64,000 nt of DNA from NCBI GenBank assembly GCA_025174535.1, contig JALBUN010000048.1, positions 62,001 through 126,000 of the forward strand, read 5' to 3'. The notes beneath the pieces are model-generated. The model ran no database searches. It was not told the DNA's origin and saw only the letters and a list, made by a program, of their open reading frames with translations. Every line of letters starts with the position of its first letter. The first letter of the stretch is position 1. Positions 26,122-37,910 of this stretch are shown in pieces. The translations under genes and the position numbers were made by a program. This DNA is from Cantharellus purpuraceus. Taxonomy: Eukaryota > Basidiomycota > Agaricomycetes > Cantharellales > Hydnaceae.

Positions 26122-26345
26122 TTGCCTTGGAATATTCTACCTCTTTCCATAACATTCTAGCTGTTTCCCTCTATTATTAGATAGAACTTTCCAGAACCAT
26201 TATTCAGCTCCTGATCAGTGTTAGTGCTGTGATCAGATCCTGTGATTGGCTTGGAATATTCTACCCCTTTCTTCCACCTTCCACAACCTTCCAGTAGTTT
26301 CCATCTATTAATAGGTAGAATATTCCAGAACCATTAGTCAGCTCC
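26122..26345. repeat. Imperfect tandem duplication in an LTR-like segment
   Basis: Two copies of about 100-110 bp lie head to tail. Both contain TTGGAATATTCTACC near their start and TTCCAGAACCATT(A)nTCAGCTCCTG near their end. Copy 1 spans about 26122-26216 and copy 2 about 26234-26345. Directly after copy 2 is CAATATATAAGGAGGCC, a plausible core promoter like those in LTRs of fungal retrotransposons. No gag or pol reading frame adjoins it, so a solo or decayed LTR is the best guess. Confidence 0.45.
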
Positions 26346-28154
26346 TGTAAATACAATATATAAGGAGGCCATTCTGCCTCTGAAATAGTAGCATATCCAA
26401 CATATCCTACCCATCTTCTGCACACCAGTGTGACTAGAGTGACATACAGTGTCATCCTCAGTAACTGTTGATTACCAGTTCAAGGATCTTTTACAGTTGT
26501 GTAACTGTACTTGATTGCACTCAAAGTAGTGATATTCCTGCTTTGGGCATGAGTGTAGTATCTGCCTCACGTGACTACAAATCTACAGGGTGAGATTGTC
26601 TGTCAATAGTCCTGCCATTAGTGCTCTTGTTTAAGTAACTAGTGTGTACTGCCTTTGCAGAGCATTAGAAGCTTGAACTTGTGTGAAGCAGTTGCTAGAC
26701 TACTTCACACATTGCTGTTACCCGCTTCTGAGTGCCACTGGTTGGACGGTTGGATTCATCCACCTACTTCCTTTAGCCTCTAAGTGCATTCCCCTCTTTT
26801 TGGAATATCTGGACCCCTAAGCATCTGTGAACTCTAGACTCTGGAAGTCTTATTCATTCCCTGCTGCTAAGAAATGTATTGCTTTTCTGCATATAGTCTG
26901 CATTGACCAATACAAAGGATTGTAACCAAAGTACAAATGTTTAATTGTTTCTGGAGTTGTGCTGCAGCAGGGTTTGATATTCTTCTCAGCTGTTCATTCA
27001 CGGAATTGTGGTGATTTAGAGTTTGCCCTAACACCATAATTTTGCAGGTTCCAAAACAAGCCCAGCAAGGAAATGAGCAGACTACCAACAGTAGAAATGT
27101 CATGAGGCCCACCCACACCTCTTGATGGGAATACAGCCAACAGGCTTGATATACCTTTGCCTCAAGCATGGGGATCAGGCAATAATTGACTGAGATGACC
27201 ACTACCATCACCTGCATGCACACAAACCAAAGGAGCTCCTACATGGTGCCAGTCTGATGCCTTGTTGTCATGTTGTATCACCCTGACATTGAATTCAATG
27301 GTATTTTGACCAAAACAATCATGTGTCTTAAAAGCGGATACATAGATCCATGCATAGCACCATGCACATACGTTAGCTGCCACCAGGATTGACAGCGTCA
27401 AGGACAAAATGCTCTGCACATGCACTGCTGTTCCCAATAACCCCCCCGGATGCCTGCTGTCTTGTCACCAGAGCAGTGATCTCGTTTGGGCAGATTTACA
27501 TGGTTAGCGCCACACCAGACATGGCGTACTCCATGCATCATCTTCATCGAATAGGGATAGAGCCATATTTCGTGTAGACGTAGCGTCGTGTTAAAAGATG
27601 CATTGTCTGACGAAGGAAACATCAGTGCCCACTCTATCCAGTGAGGATCTTAGCTATCAATATTAGGATACTTACCTGTGTGGGATGTTTTGCGACATTC
27701 ATAACATTGTCCACGATTCTTCTGACGCTTGCCTTGCGCCCTTTATTCATGTCCTTTCGTGATTGAAACATGCACCTAGGCGAAGGAAGTGTACTTTCTG
27801 AGGATCGTGGGTAGGCCGAGGGATGTGAGGACGCTCCAAAGTTCCGAGGTGCAAGGTGTTTGATGGGCTGAGTTGTCCAGTAAAAAAACCAACTACCACG
27901 AGATCACGCTAGACCCGACATTGCGTATGTGACATACATGCACCGTTGAGTATAGTGTAGACAGTAGACGTAAGGACAAGTCATTGCTAACACGCGGTGA
28001 AGAGTGGAAGACAAATGTGTCGTCCGCCTGGACCAGCAGAAGCCTCTTGAGCACCTTCCGAGGCACTTCATGAACACGCGCACGTACATCCAACCCAAAC
28101 ACGCAGTAGGCCCAGAAAGTTCATAAAAGGGAGGCCCTATCTGGCAATCGACAT

Positions 28155-28739
28155 GTGACAAAGGCGCGAAGGCAGTTATCGATCATTGCCGTGGGTGCGG
28201 ATTTAATAAGAGAACCGAATTGTGAAGCGAGATGGCAGACAAGACGTGGCAGGCATCGACTGTGTTCCTCGGAGCGACTGAATGTGCACGGCGACCACTC
28301 GGCAGCTTACTCTTGTCCCACTCATCGGCCAGGTATTTCAGGCAGGGCGCTAAGTAGCACCTCTTTCCCACTCCCTTCTCCTTGTACGATGGTGGCACCG
28401 CTATGTATCCCGTCCTCGTCCTCGATGGGGACGCCATGCGCGTGCTGGCTTAAGCACGGTGTTGGTGGTTCGAGAGTTCCCAGAGACCGACTGAGGCGAG
28501 TACAGAGCCAGAGCTATACCGCGTTTTTCCAGGCCATTCTTCTGTGGCTCGACGTCCGTATGAAGCATCGCCGTGATACGATTGTCGTTGATAACGCCGC
28601 TGGATGGGGCCTACGCACGATCGTGCATGTGTGCGTCCCCCACACGCGAGCTCATCAACCGTTGTTCACGGCCATGCTCCCTATCGACACTCTCGCCGCC
28701 TATCGTGCGAACGACCAGTGTCTGCTCGAGTGCAAATAG
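28155..28739 (+). CDS. Unrecognised 194-codon open frame in the repeat-rich region
   Basis: A continuous frame of higher GC than its surroundings, with no domain I recognise. Its C-terminal half (AFFQAILLWLDVRMKHRRD ... IDTLAAYRANDQCLLECK) is the most protein-like part. No splice signals clearly extend it, and an alternative frame in 28380-28440 also looks protein-like, so this may be a decayed gene read in the wrong frame or chance. No function is proposed. Confidence 0.15.
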   Translation: MTKARRQLSIIAVGADLIREPNCEARWQTRRGRHRLCSSERLNVHGDHSAAYSCPTHRPGISGRALSSTSFPLPSPCTMVAPLCIPSSSSMGTPCACWLKHGVGGSRVPRDRLRRVQSQSYTAFFQAILLWLDVRMKHRRDTIVVDNAAGWGLRTIVHVCVPHTRAHQPLFTAMLPIDTLAAYRANDQCLLECK

Positions 28740-29500
28740 GCTTTTGCATTGCCTGTATGTAAACCCGAGTATACATCGAGTTTGTCGTCGCTATCGGGGC
28801 AGCGTACTAGTGCCATGAGACGTGTGGGTGCCACACACAGGGACCACCCACCCTACCGAGTCGATTCGCGTGTCAAGGGCCATCGTCCATGATCATGTCC
28901 AGTATCGGGACGTGCTTGTCCCAGCAACGTTCTTATCTTGAGAAGCTCCGCGACGGTCGTGGCTGGTATGCACAGTAAGAGATACAGTCCTTCAATGCAC
29001 GTTTCATATTGCTCACCACTTAAATATGCCTATTTGTTTCGTCGGCCGTCGACACCGTCGACAAAACTTTGATAAGAAGCATCAGATATAAGCATGTATC
29101 AGTTCTTCATCGTGACAACACGTCAATTGAGATTTGGGAGGACATTTTCAAAACAAACACCTGGACAGAGTGCACGGACGACCATCAAATGTCTTTCACT
29201 TGTTCAATCATCAAAGGAAGGAGGGCTTTTGCTTTGCTGACCTTCCGAGTCCTCCCGAGTCAAGTTGCAGGCTTTGGGGGATCACAACATCGGAGAGACC
29301 ATGCCTTGACTGACTGACTTGACTGTGACTGTCTGACTGTCTGACACTTATGTCGCCCGTCCATCGATCGTCTCGAAGATTTGTCTGCTAGATCGGGCTT
29401 GGATGGCATGCGTTATTCGTCTTCGTAGTCTTGAGCCATCGAGCTACACAGAATATGAATACCTTCTTATCGGTTATTTTCATGTCTCTCTTTTGCTCAA
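28740..29500. other. Gap without recognisable genes
   Basis: No coding or RNA gene recognised. A simple CTGACTG-type repeat lies at about 29306-29345, and a perfect GTCGACACCGTCGAC inverted repeat near 29047-29061. Confidence 0.4.
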
Positions 29501-29504
29501 CATG

Positions 29505-30560
29505 GTGAAACACTCACAACTTGTGTCAATCAGGTTTGCTTCACGCTGTCTCTTACACATAGTCCCGTGCCCAATGGCTTGTGTATCAAGTTAAGCAGAC
29601 TGTCGTCATCTCCATCGCATGTCGTAAGACTCACGATTTACACCCGACCTATTCCCAGTCCCTCACATGTATGGATACTATCATCAACTCAATCACAAAT
29701 TCTGTCACGATTTATTAGACCCACACCTTACATTCAGACCTCCAGTCTTGCACGCATGTCTGGCAAGATGATCACCGGCACAGCAGAGCCTTGTTGCGGA
29801 TTCCCAAGCTACGCATACCGCCATCAACTCTATCGCATGTTCTGTCCAGACTTATAAAACTCACGACTCGCATCCAACTTCCCAATCCTTCACACGTGCA
29901 AAAACCCATTCGCATTGTTGATGTTCAGGCTACAAAGGTGGATAGTATCCTCAGCTGAATATCCTGTCTAAAACCGGAAGACTCACGGCTTGCGTCTGAC
30001 CTCGTTCCCAGTCACGTATACACCCCACTGCCAGCAGAACGGAAAGGCGTGTTGGAGGCTGGGGGAAACTGGGAAAGATGGGCGTCGGCAAGAGCCCACA
30101 CCCATCTCTCCCAGTTTCCCTATGAATCATTGGCACTTCAACTGACAGAGAATGTAAATGCCTCCGTGGGCATGTCATTTCAGAGTTGTGAGACTACGGC
30201 TCGTGCCCAACACCTCTAGTCCTGCAGACATACCTCCGGACTCAATGGCCTGCAGCACGTACTTTTATGATAAGTGTTCAGGCTACAGAGGTTGATTATC
30301 TCAGTCCGCTATATAATGAAGAGACTCACGTTCCAACATTCCTCCCAGTCACCTATTCGTGTCTCCACTCCACGAGAACAGAATGGGTGCCATCTTCATG
30401 TCTTCGCGCCCCGGAAAGGATTGCAGAGCGTGCTCATGTCTTGAACATCCACGCTACATGGATTGTTAGTATGCTCTATCGTGTATCATCCCTGCAGACG
30501 TGATACTCACCGCTTCATCTCCGTCCTTCTTTGGTGCCAGTGTACGGGGAACCTCGTGTC
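29505..30560. repeat. Degenerate tandem repeat, unit about 105-130 bp
   Basis: The block repeats a pattern on the plus strand: TTCAGGCTACARAGGTKGAT, then 45-55 bp later RRAGACTCACG, then a C/T-rich part with TTCCCAGTC and TCACACG/TCACGTA. Clear GACTCAC-like cores lie near 29510, 29628, 29857, 29980, 30321 and 30506, with weaker ones near 29735 and 30190. The GGCTACA element recurs near 29927, 30276 and 30449, with a weak version near 29440. On the minus strand each GACTCAC core reads GTGAGTC, like a 5' splice site. Copies are well diverged. Confidence 0.5.
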
Positions 30561-32929
30561 AAATCGTCTCCGCCCTCACCCTCGCCATCGCCCTTATCCG
30601 CATCGTCATCTTTGGAGGAGAAAAGGTGGCTGGGCTGGTGTGTGTTGCGACCGGAAAAGGTTTCTGTCGCCGATGACCATGAGAGGGTATTTCTAGTAGC
30701 GCATACAGTTTGACTCGGGTTAAGTGAACGAGCGAGAAGTAAAGCAATACCCCGAAGCACTCATCTACTTCTCATGTGGTTTCAGCGTGGGGTGTTGCTG
30801 CAAACACGGCAGGATAGGCGTCTCTGGCCGTGGGGATTCACAAGTTATCCCGGCGCAGGGGGGGGGGGGCTTAGTGTCGAGCAGAATGAAGGGTCAGGCG
30901 CGATGGTAGGGTCCTGCATGTCGTTTTCCCCGTCGTTGGATATCGATCGTGCCAAGGGGATGAAGATTAGTTTCAAGCCTACGCGCTCGGGAAGGGTGTC
31001 GCTTGACCACGGAGTCACTGGAATAACCGCCTGGCTGGATCTCCGAATTTCTCCATGCCTCTCGGCCTTTCACATTTCAGTGTGCTGCCTAAGTGTTCTC
31101 TGTCATGGTTGCACCCTGCTGCTGAACGTCTGCTGAACGTCTGCCACCGCAGATACATCTGTCCAACGCTCCTCGGTCCATGTCTTCTTCATCCCCACGG
31201 CCGGCACCCCGCTCCAGAATCTGACCCTTCTAGCCAATGCTCACCGACCCTTCTAGTAGAGGGAGCATGGCTCCAATGGCATGCTCTCGTCCCTTCCGGC
31301 CAACCCTCACCTCGGAATCCGGAGTGGCGGGAGAAGAATGCGGGGTGCAATGACCGCTTCTTGCCTATGCAATTTCTTCATTAAATTAACTGACGTTGGG
31401 CACTGACAAGATCGATTCGTGTGTATACGTGGTTCAAATTATTATTATTATTATTATTGGCAGACTTTTCTGATTGACGTGTATTATTTGCAGCAACGGC
31501 AGCTGCAGCTACATTCATTCTATCGTGCATGTTCCTCTGAGAAGACTCACCTGCACGCTCCGGCCTACTACAGTGCCTTACAACGAGGATAGTTAATCCC
31601 AGCCATTTCGAAGACATTAGCATTTCAATATTGGGGTCGTCTTTTGTCGTTCGCACACCGCTTTTCGGGCTTGTGGCCTTGGTGGTTCTATTAGTATCAG
31701 TCTGGCTCTTCAATCAGGAGTAGAAGCTCAAGCTTTGCATGCTCGGTGGTGTCCGTTCTTTATTGGCCTTGGGTACTCTCGCTTCTGACGAATATTCACC
31801 AGGAATGTGGGGCTGAATGATTCGTGCATTCCAGTGTTGCTACTAATGTTGTCGTATAATATTACTAGGTCAGTGGCAATGTCGCACAAATACGATCGAT
31901 GCCCCTCCATGCAACACCTCTTGACGACTCGAGCGCGACCCGAACGAGCCCGCAGTCATCTCATTAATACGCAACGTGCAGCATTCCATCCATCACTGTT
32001 TCGCTGCGAACACGCGTGGACTTTAGATTCCCATAACATTGCGTGTTGCCCGAGTGGTGTTGACGTGTACCTGTTTATACAGTAAAATGTTCACGCCGAA
32101 GGAAGTCACACCCTAGTGGGTCAGTTTGCTGAGTATTCTACAACATCCGTTCGCTTTACTTGGTACACAACATATCCATTGCCACAATTGCAAGCCTCTA
32201 CAGTACACGACAGTAGCAAACGGACACTAAAGTGAAGCCATTTTAGCGAAAGGACGACCATCCTTCTGCATGAGGTTATTTCTATGCCCGAACTGCACAG
32301 AAAAGAGACCGCTAGGGAAGACTGCCCTTTTCCAAATGCCGTATACTTCTGCTCGTGTCGTTTTGAGTGTTTCTGTGACGTGAGGATAAAAATGCGTACA
32401 TCCCTCGAAGCATAGAAATGGGAGTCTTCCATGAAAACATGATCCTTATGCCTTTCACTGTGCCATACTAGGCCCTCCGTGTCTCAAGGTGTCAGCTCCC
32501 CAGGAGAGGAGAGGAGAAGTCGGAAGTAAGTCAGAGCTATGGGTAAGAGTAGAGAGTATCTCAGGCGAGAGCTATCACGGGAGGCAGTGTAATCCGCTGC
32601 GATGGTGTAGTGTGTACTCTAAGAGGGGAGATGCTGGTGTGTTGCCCATCTTTCAGAGAGAATGCGAACGCATTGTAGCCTTTTTGTGAGCTGAGAGACA
32701 TATCGTGTCATTATTAATCAATGGTGATGACCATGACCTCTCATCATAGTCCACACTTTACCAGGGCAAGTGACCTCTTCTTGTGCATGCTTGATCCTCA
32801 AAAACATTCAATTGAAACCATGCGTCTTCTGTTTCAGAACAAGTGATACAAATGAACAGTTCGATACCGTCTAGGCATAGACAACCTGCATGAGCGACAT
32901 ATTCTTAGGAAGAAACAAGGACGTACAGC
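30561..32929. other. Gap with simple repeats, no supported gene
   Basis: Contains a run of 12 G at 30858-30869 and an ATT trinucleotide run (seven units, 31438-31458). TGCTGAACGTC is duplicated in tandem at about 31120-31140. None of the open frames shows a family motif. Confidence 0.45.
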
Positions 32930-34781
32930 CACGCTAACAAGCACCACAAGGCCGTCCCAGTCCCTCACACGCCCATAGTATTCCTCGTAAATCCAAACAT
33001 CATCAAACTTATCATCTGTCTGAATTTTAGAGAGTGTAAAGGTTTTATTTGTTGGCGGACATTATTTCACACACCCTAGCCGTTAGGATGATGTCATATA
33101 CTCCTTGGCCAAACGGTCCAGTACGTTCGAATTCTTGATCAAGTGCACGTTTCACCAATTCAGAAGGGTCATAGATTTTGCAGGTCGTTGCTCGTACATT
33201 GTTGTCGGAAATTTTGGGTTTGAAGTGCAGATGGCGCTGTCCCAGTCATGAGTGGCGAATGGTCAAACGGCAGAAAGCGCATACCGGTGTTTCGGTCATG
33301 AATACACCTTCAGGCAGCCACGCTCTGAATATACCTTCGCCCCCCAAGTCCCGACTGATATCATTGAAGCCAATCGTATGACTCGAGTTGTGTTGATGAT
33401 ATTCACTGCGTCAAGTATGCGATGATGCTCAATTAAGTACAGTGCGTCAATGCTCACCGAACATGAAACTGCATCGGCCAGGAGTATACATGCATTCGAG
33501 ATTCTTCAGCAGTTGTCCAGGGGCGTGAGGCCAAGATAGTATTAAACTGTGCCTGAGGTATTTCCTTGAAATAATCATTGGTCAAGGCGATGATCACAAA
33601 TTTGAGACAAACTAACGCACAAATAGGCGACCAACCCAAGGGCCTGCCAGCATGCCAGGAGTGAATACATGCTGCCTGATCATCGGCTGGGTCCACGGGC
33701 TGTAGCAAGGCATCAGGCGATGCCAGTCGTGCTCGAAATCATCCCCACGACTTGGCCCCCACTCTACGAACTTGGTCGTCGAAAAAAAATTTCGGTTTGG
33801 ACTGTTATAATCCTCTGGAGAGGAAATCTACGCGGCAGCTTCGGCGGCCTCAAGACGGACAACACATATCAGGAATGCAGCCGGTGTGAGAAGCGGATGG
33901 GTGATGGGTAGGCTTATGCCTAAATGATTCGTTAAACATGTCGGATGAGAAAATGGCGGCGCAGCGAGTGCATATGAAGGCCAGGATGGTGGCAAAAGCA
34001 GAGGCTCGGGTGGTGGGATGAAGAATGAAGTTATTGGGGCATGTATCGCTGGGAGGGTTTTTAGCAACGAGGTCTCAACTACGCAAATTGAATCACCTTG
34101 AATGACCCTATAAACACATGAGTAAAGGCATTCAGCACATTTTGCCGGTCTTCTACAGTCTCACTTGCTACGCGCTCTGAAAATATCCATGAGTTTCACG
34201 AATCAGGATGAATATTGAAAGATACCTTTGTCCGTGAACCAGAAGAGCCAGGCAACAAGCGCATTAAACTCATCGTCCACCTTCCAACCATTGTCCAATT
34301 CCGTTCTATCGTGGAAGGGTCCCTCGGATTTGATATACTCGGTTGGAAACTGTTTGATGCTTCCGTAGTGGACAAGCTGCCCATAGTTGTTTTGATCGTG
34401 CTCTATGAACATCAAATACGCCATCCAGAGATCCTCACGAGCCGTTGGGGTTGTAGAAAATTCTCGACATGGGATGGATTTGAACCGTTTCAAGGTCATG
34501 AATCGTTTGACTAGCTCGTTTGCTTTATCACCGGCATTCCTGTGCCCGCCAAGTCTGCGTATCACTGATCAAGCGTCGAATTTTGTTGAGAATATGCTCG
34601 AGTAAAGCGACGGGTTGTTATTTAGGGATATTTTTGAGTATATTGATGTTGACGTCCGCAGCAATTGGGCTAAGTCAGTGGGTGGACCGAGTAGATTTTC
34701 CTCAACAAGAGCGATGGCCACCCGCTCCAAAACCTCGGTTGGGCATACCTCCAAGCTCGACAAGGGGACGCGGACGGACAT
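32930..34781 (-). CDS. F-box domain protein (basidiomycete type)
   Basis: F-box proteins recruit substrates to SCF ubiquitin ligases. The start at 34781 (MSVRVPLSSLEV) leads into an F-box-like helix set CPTEVLERVAIALVEE, followed by LGPPTDLAQLLRTSTSIYSKISL and SSIFSTKFD, the layout of the expanded basidiomycete F-box family. The next exons carry KANELVKRFMTLKRFK, LWMAYLMFIEHDQNN and VDDEFNALVAWLFWFTD. A Pro-rich exon follows (33828-34067), then weaker exons down to GRVRDWDGLVVLV near 32925-32960, a motif I associate with the C-terminal part of this family. The 3' end is not resolved; after the last motif the frame loses family likeness, so the gene may be truncated or decayed there. The gene stands alone in a repeat-rich area, as is common for this rapidly evolving family. 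Confidence 0.6.
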
Positions 34782-37263
34782 GGAGAATCAAGTGGAGAAG
34801 TAAAGTAGATTATAAGCGGGTCCACTCTATTAGTATTTGAACATTGAGCAAGGTAATCATCAGACAAGGTTCAGCCCCGAGCTCCACACTGACAGGCACC
34901 GCGGAGTTCGGGCAGCCAGTAGTTAATTCTTGGGCAACTCAACAGCGTTTCAGGATGTATCGCTTCGTTTCGATATAAGATCATCATTCCTTTCACCTTT
35001 CATGAACTCACGCGCTGTAAAGATGATGCTGGGGCATGTACATACTCCTAGGCCACCCAGATGCGCTCATCATGGTTACTGAAACCTTGGGGTAGACGTG
35101 AAGTGTACCGGTCTATGCACGTACTAAGTCTGGATCCAAGGGAGCCAGGGGTTGCAAACAAGACTCCGATGCATAAAAGCAGCAGCTAGATAGATGTGGG
35201 ATGTGTATAGAGATATCGCTTAGATTCTCTTTGGAGCTATTCACATTCTTTAGTTGCAGAAACATGGCTTGTGGAATTTTTCCTAGGCCCTGACAGAGGT
35301 CGTGGTGTACTGACAACACCTTGTGTGGCTAGAGAAGATTTAAGGGTTAGAAATAGGTCGTTACGAAGAAATTTCGCGGAGGTGATCTCTCACTATTGTG
35401 GTTTACCCTCAATTACTGGAAAGCCCCGAAAGCGACGTCCCTGGTATTGTCGGCATGGGGGAATGTATTAAAACGAGTCAGAATAGGCGCTGGCGGGCCC
35501 GTTCTCACCTCATCTTCTTCGAACCATACAAGTCACAGGGGGTGGGTGGGTAACGATGGGTGCATGTTTTTCGTTATGGCTTCTTACTGCCTAACGGATT
35601 GATTTTCAGAGCGTTGGATGACCTCGCCAATAGACCCATCAAACTCTGTGCCATTCAGGGATTACAGTAACTGACCGTCTATGAGATCTTCCTTGAGATC
35701 GACTAAATAAAAGAGTCATCCACTTCATGATCCTCATCCGTTGTCATGAGGGACGTGTTCATGTTATTGGTGTTTTGGAAGGCCATTGGTATGAACCCTA
35801 CCCAACTGTACAGCAACGTTGCTCCTGATTACTTCATTGGCCGAATCAGAAGCCTATTACGCGAGTTTGGTCAATAGTGTAACCCCCACTGTCATATCAC
35901 ACTGCATCAACTAGATGTTATCAGCCCATGAGCTAATAAGCTCATGAATAATCAGTCAGCTTCAGGACAGTTTCTTGTCAATCTTCGCAGCGTGCTCTTG
36001 CTTATATAAGTTAGTCCTCCCTCATCTGACGCTGACGTCATTCTGACCTTCGTTTAGTGATGGACGGTGAAGGAGCATATTGATTTCGTGGGTCTGCGTT
36101 TGGCGAACATCCAGGGTTCCTCGGCGCTTCCGTGTGCCAGTCGAATGAAGGGTCAACATGCACGTATCGTGTGGGTGGCATCAAGAAAAGAATTGAGCCT
36201 CACAGAGAGGCTTGCGATATGGCCTTCAACCGATCCCCCTTAACCAATCACGCGTCATAATGTGACCAAAACCTCGAACGGGGCAGGATGTAGTATAGTG
36301 ACAGCAACTACTGAATGCACTATGAGACACCATTATTTTATCAACGCGATCAATTCGGTATTATCCATGGCCAAATCCAAGAAGAGCAACCTCCAACTGT
36401 CGATCCAGCAGGCAGCTTGACTCTAATATCAAGTTCGCATGATTGTCAGAGCGTCGAATTTAACGATCAGACGTGAAGATTCAAGTTCAAGACATGCAAG
36501 CCTCAGACTTTCAATGTACATTTGGACAATAAACTGGCTGGAAGTCCCGAAGTCCTATGCCACAAGATCACGAGCTCGACAGACGCTGTGTGGAATCTCA
36601 GCTTCACAGCCAACATGAAGTTTCGAGTGACCTTTTATGCTTGAAGACTAACAAGGCTTGAAGCACAATACCCCAATAATGCATGTTCCATAGAAATGGC
36701 TCGTGGGATCAAGGTTGATTACCGACCCAAGGTGAAGGCCAGCTTGGCCAGTCAGCAAAATCGTTATCACACCATCATAGGGACAATACACGCGGTTGTT
36801 GTTCAATGACAGAACCTGAAGCAACAAGCTCAGCTGCACTAATCGCGTGCACGCTTGAAGACACTAGCAAGATCAGTATTTCGTGAGATGGATAGCTAAT
36901 GACCAACCGTGAAGTTCCAACACAAGATAAGCGTGTTCCAAACCTCCTATTCACTCTCTAAGACCAGAAATTCCGAATAATCCAAGATCAAGTTTGTCAT
37001 GGGCATTGTGTGGGATCGCTGTTTCAGAGCAAGCGGGATTCAAGACTCACATCCTCAACTCGAAGACCAGCAAGTCTCAGAGTCCAACAAATGTTGCAAG
37101 GCTGCAAGTATAGAGAAACTCGTCTTTGAGGTCCAAAGCACGCTAACAAAAGCCAAATGACTGAAATAATCATTATATAGTAGAGTACTATACTGTATTA
37201 GAGTATCTGGCCCACTTCATTCGTCTTCTCTGTGTGCATGGGTAAGAAGGCACATGCGGAGCA
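34782..37263. repeat. Gene-free interval with hairpin and degenerate repeats
   Basis: No gene recognised. A perfect hairpin lies at 35927-35946 (CATGAGCT, loop AATA, AGCTCATG), shortly before TTATATAAG at 36002-36010. From about 36480 to 37100 a motif resembling CTTGAAGACNAGCAAGNCTCAG recurs near 36485, 36640, 36853, 36955 and 37060. Other pairs recur about 418 bp apart (TGTGTGGAATC at 36588, TGTGTGGGATC at 37006). This suggests a decayed array with a period near 209 bp. Confidence 0.4.
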
Positions 37264-37724
37264 CTACATCAGCATCATCGAGATCAACATACCCGTTGCA
37301 GTGTCCCAAAGCATGCTATCGTTACACCAACTTCTTTCCACCAAAAAGCTGGCCCTCAAAGATTGATCAACAGTAGCTGCGCCAGTGCCAGTGCGCTGCA
37401 GACCACTAGAGCACCCGGTTATGGGCGATCGCTGATCTGCGGAAATTTGACATGCCCAGTGCCTGAGCATAGAAGGCCTGATAGTCAATGGAGGGAACTT
37501 CGGAGGGGGGGATCAATGGGATTAAGTGTTTCCAGGCCGGGGCAGATCGAGGGCATAGCATCCGAGGCGGAGCTTACAGTAAAGCTCCAATCACGGAGGA
37601 GTCCATCAAGCGCGCGTGGTCAAACAGGCATCCAACTCCCAGTAGACGCATCGCAAGAGCTCTGTTGCAGTCTGGCGAGAGAAGAACTGGTGCGCTTGAA
37701 TGATAGCATGGCTGTCATAGAGCT

Positions 37725-37910
37725 TCAGAGAGGGGGTGAGTGTTGTGCAGCACTGACCTTTTTAGACAGGAATCTGGCAGGATGACAGGTCTGCCATTCT
37801 TTTCCTTGTCTATAGATGGCTCCCACTCCAGTCTTTGAGCTGTCTGTAATAACCCATATAATATCAGGGTTATTTACATTGATGGGCTTAAATATTGGAG
37901 CCCTATGCAC
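37725..37910 (-). mobile_element. Ty3/gypsy retrotransposon fragment (RNase H region)
   Basis: The minus-strand frame reads ITDSSKTGVGAIYRQG followed by CHPARFLSKKVSAAQ. This is the start of the gypsy-type RNase H domain that follows the reverse transcriptase (ITDAS-TGVG, then an R-x-F-S-K-K-like block). It ends in a stop right after HSPPL, and a shifted frame just beyond (YDSHAIIQAH near 37690-37725) looks like the continuation, so the element is broken. I found no integrase, protease or LTR pair around it. It is a relic. Confidence 0.75.

Larger units (their letters stand above)
23865..28154. repeat. Repeat-rich, transposon-derived interval without intact genes
   Basis: A/T-rich interval with short direct and inverted repeats and no coherent coding exons. 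It contains a 10-bp-arm palindrome at 25056-25080, a 9-bp-arm hairpin at 25562-25585, purine-rich tracts near 25360-25430 that resemble a polypurine tract, and the duplicated segment at 26122-26345 followed by a TATATAAGG-like box. On the minus strand 26867-27622, hydrophobic frames (for example LMTFLLLVVCSFPCWACF and ILSLTLSILVAANVCAW) suggest remnants of a multi-pass membrane protein, but stops and missing splice signals prevent a gene call. Confidence 0.45.

Noticed and set aside
30858..30869. Run of 12 G as a possible quadruplex or regulatory element
   Set aside because: A single homopolymer without further G-tracts beside it; it is as likely a simple slippage site or sequencing artefact.
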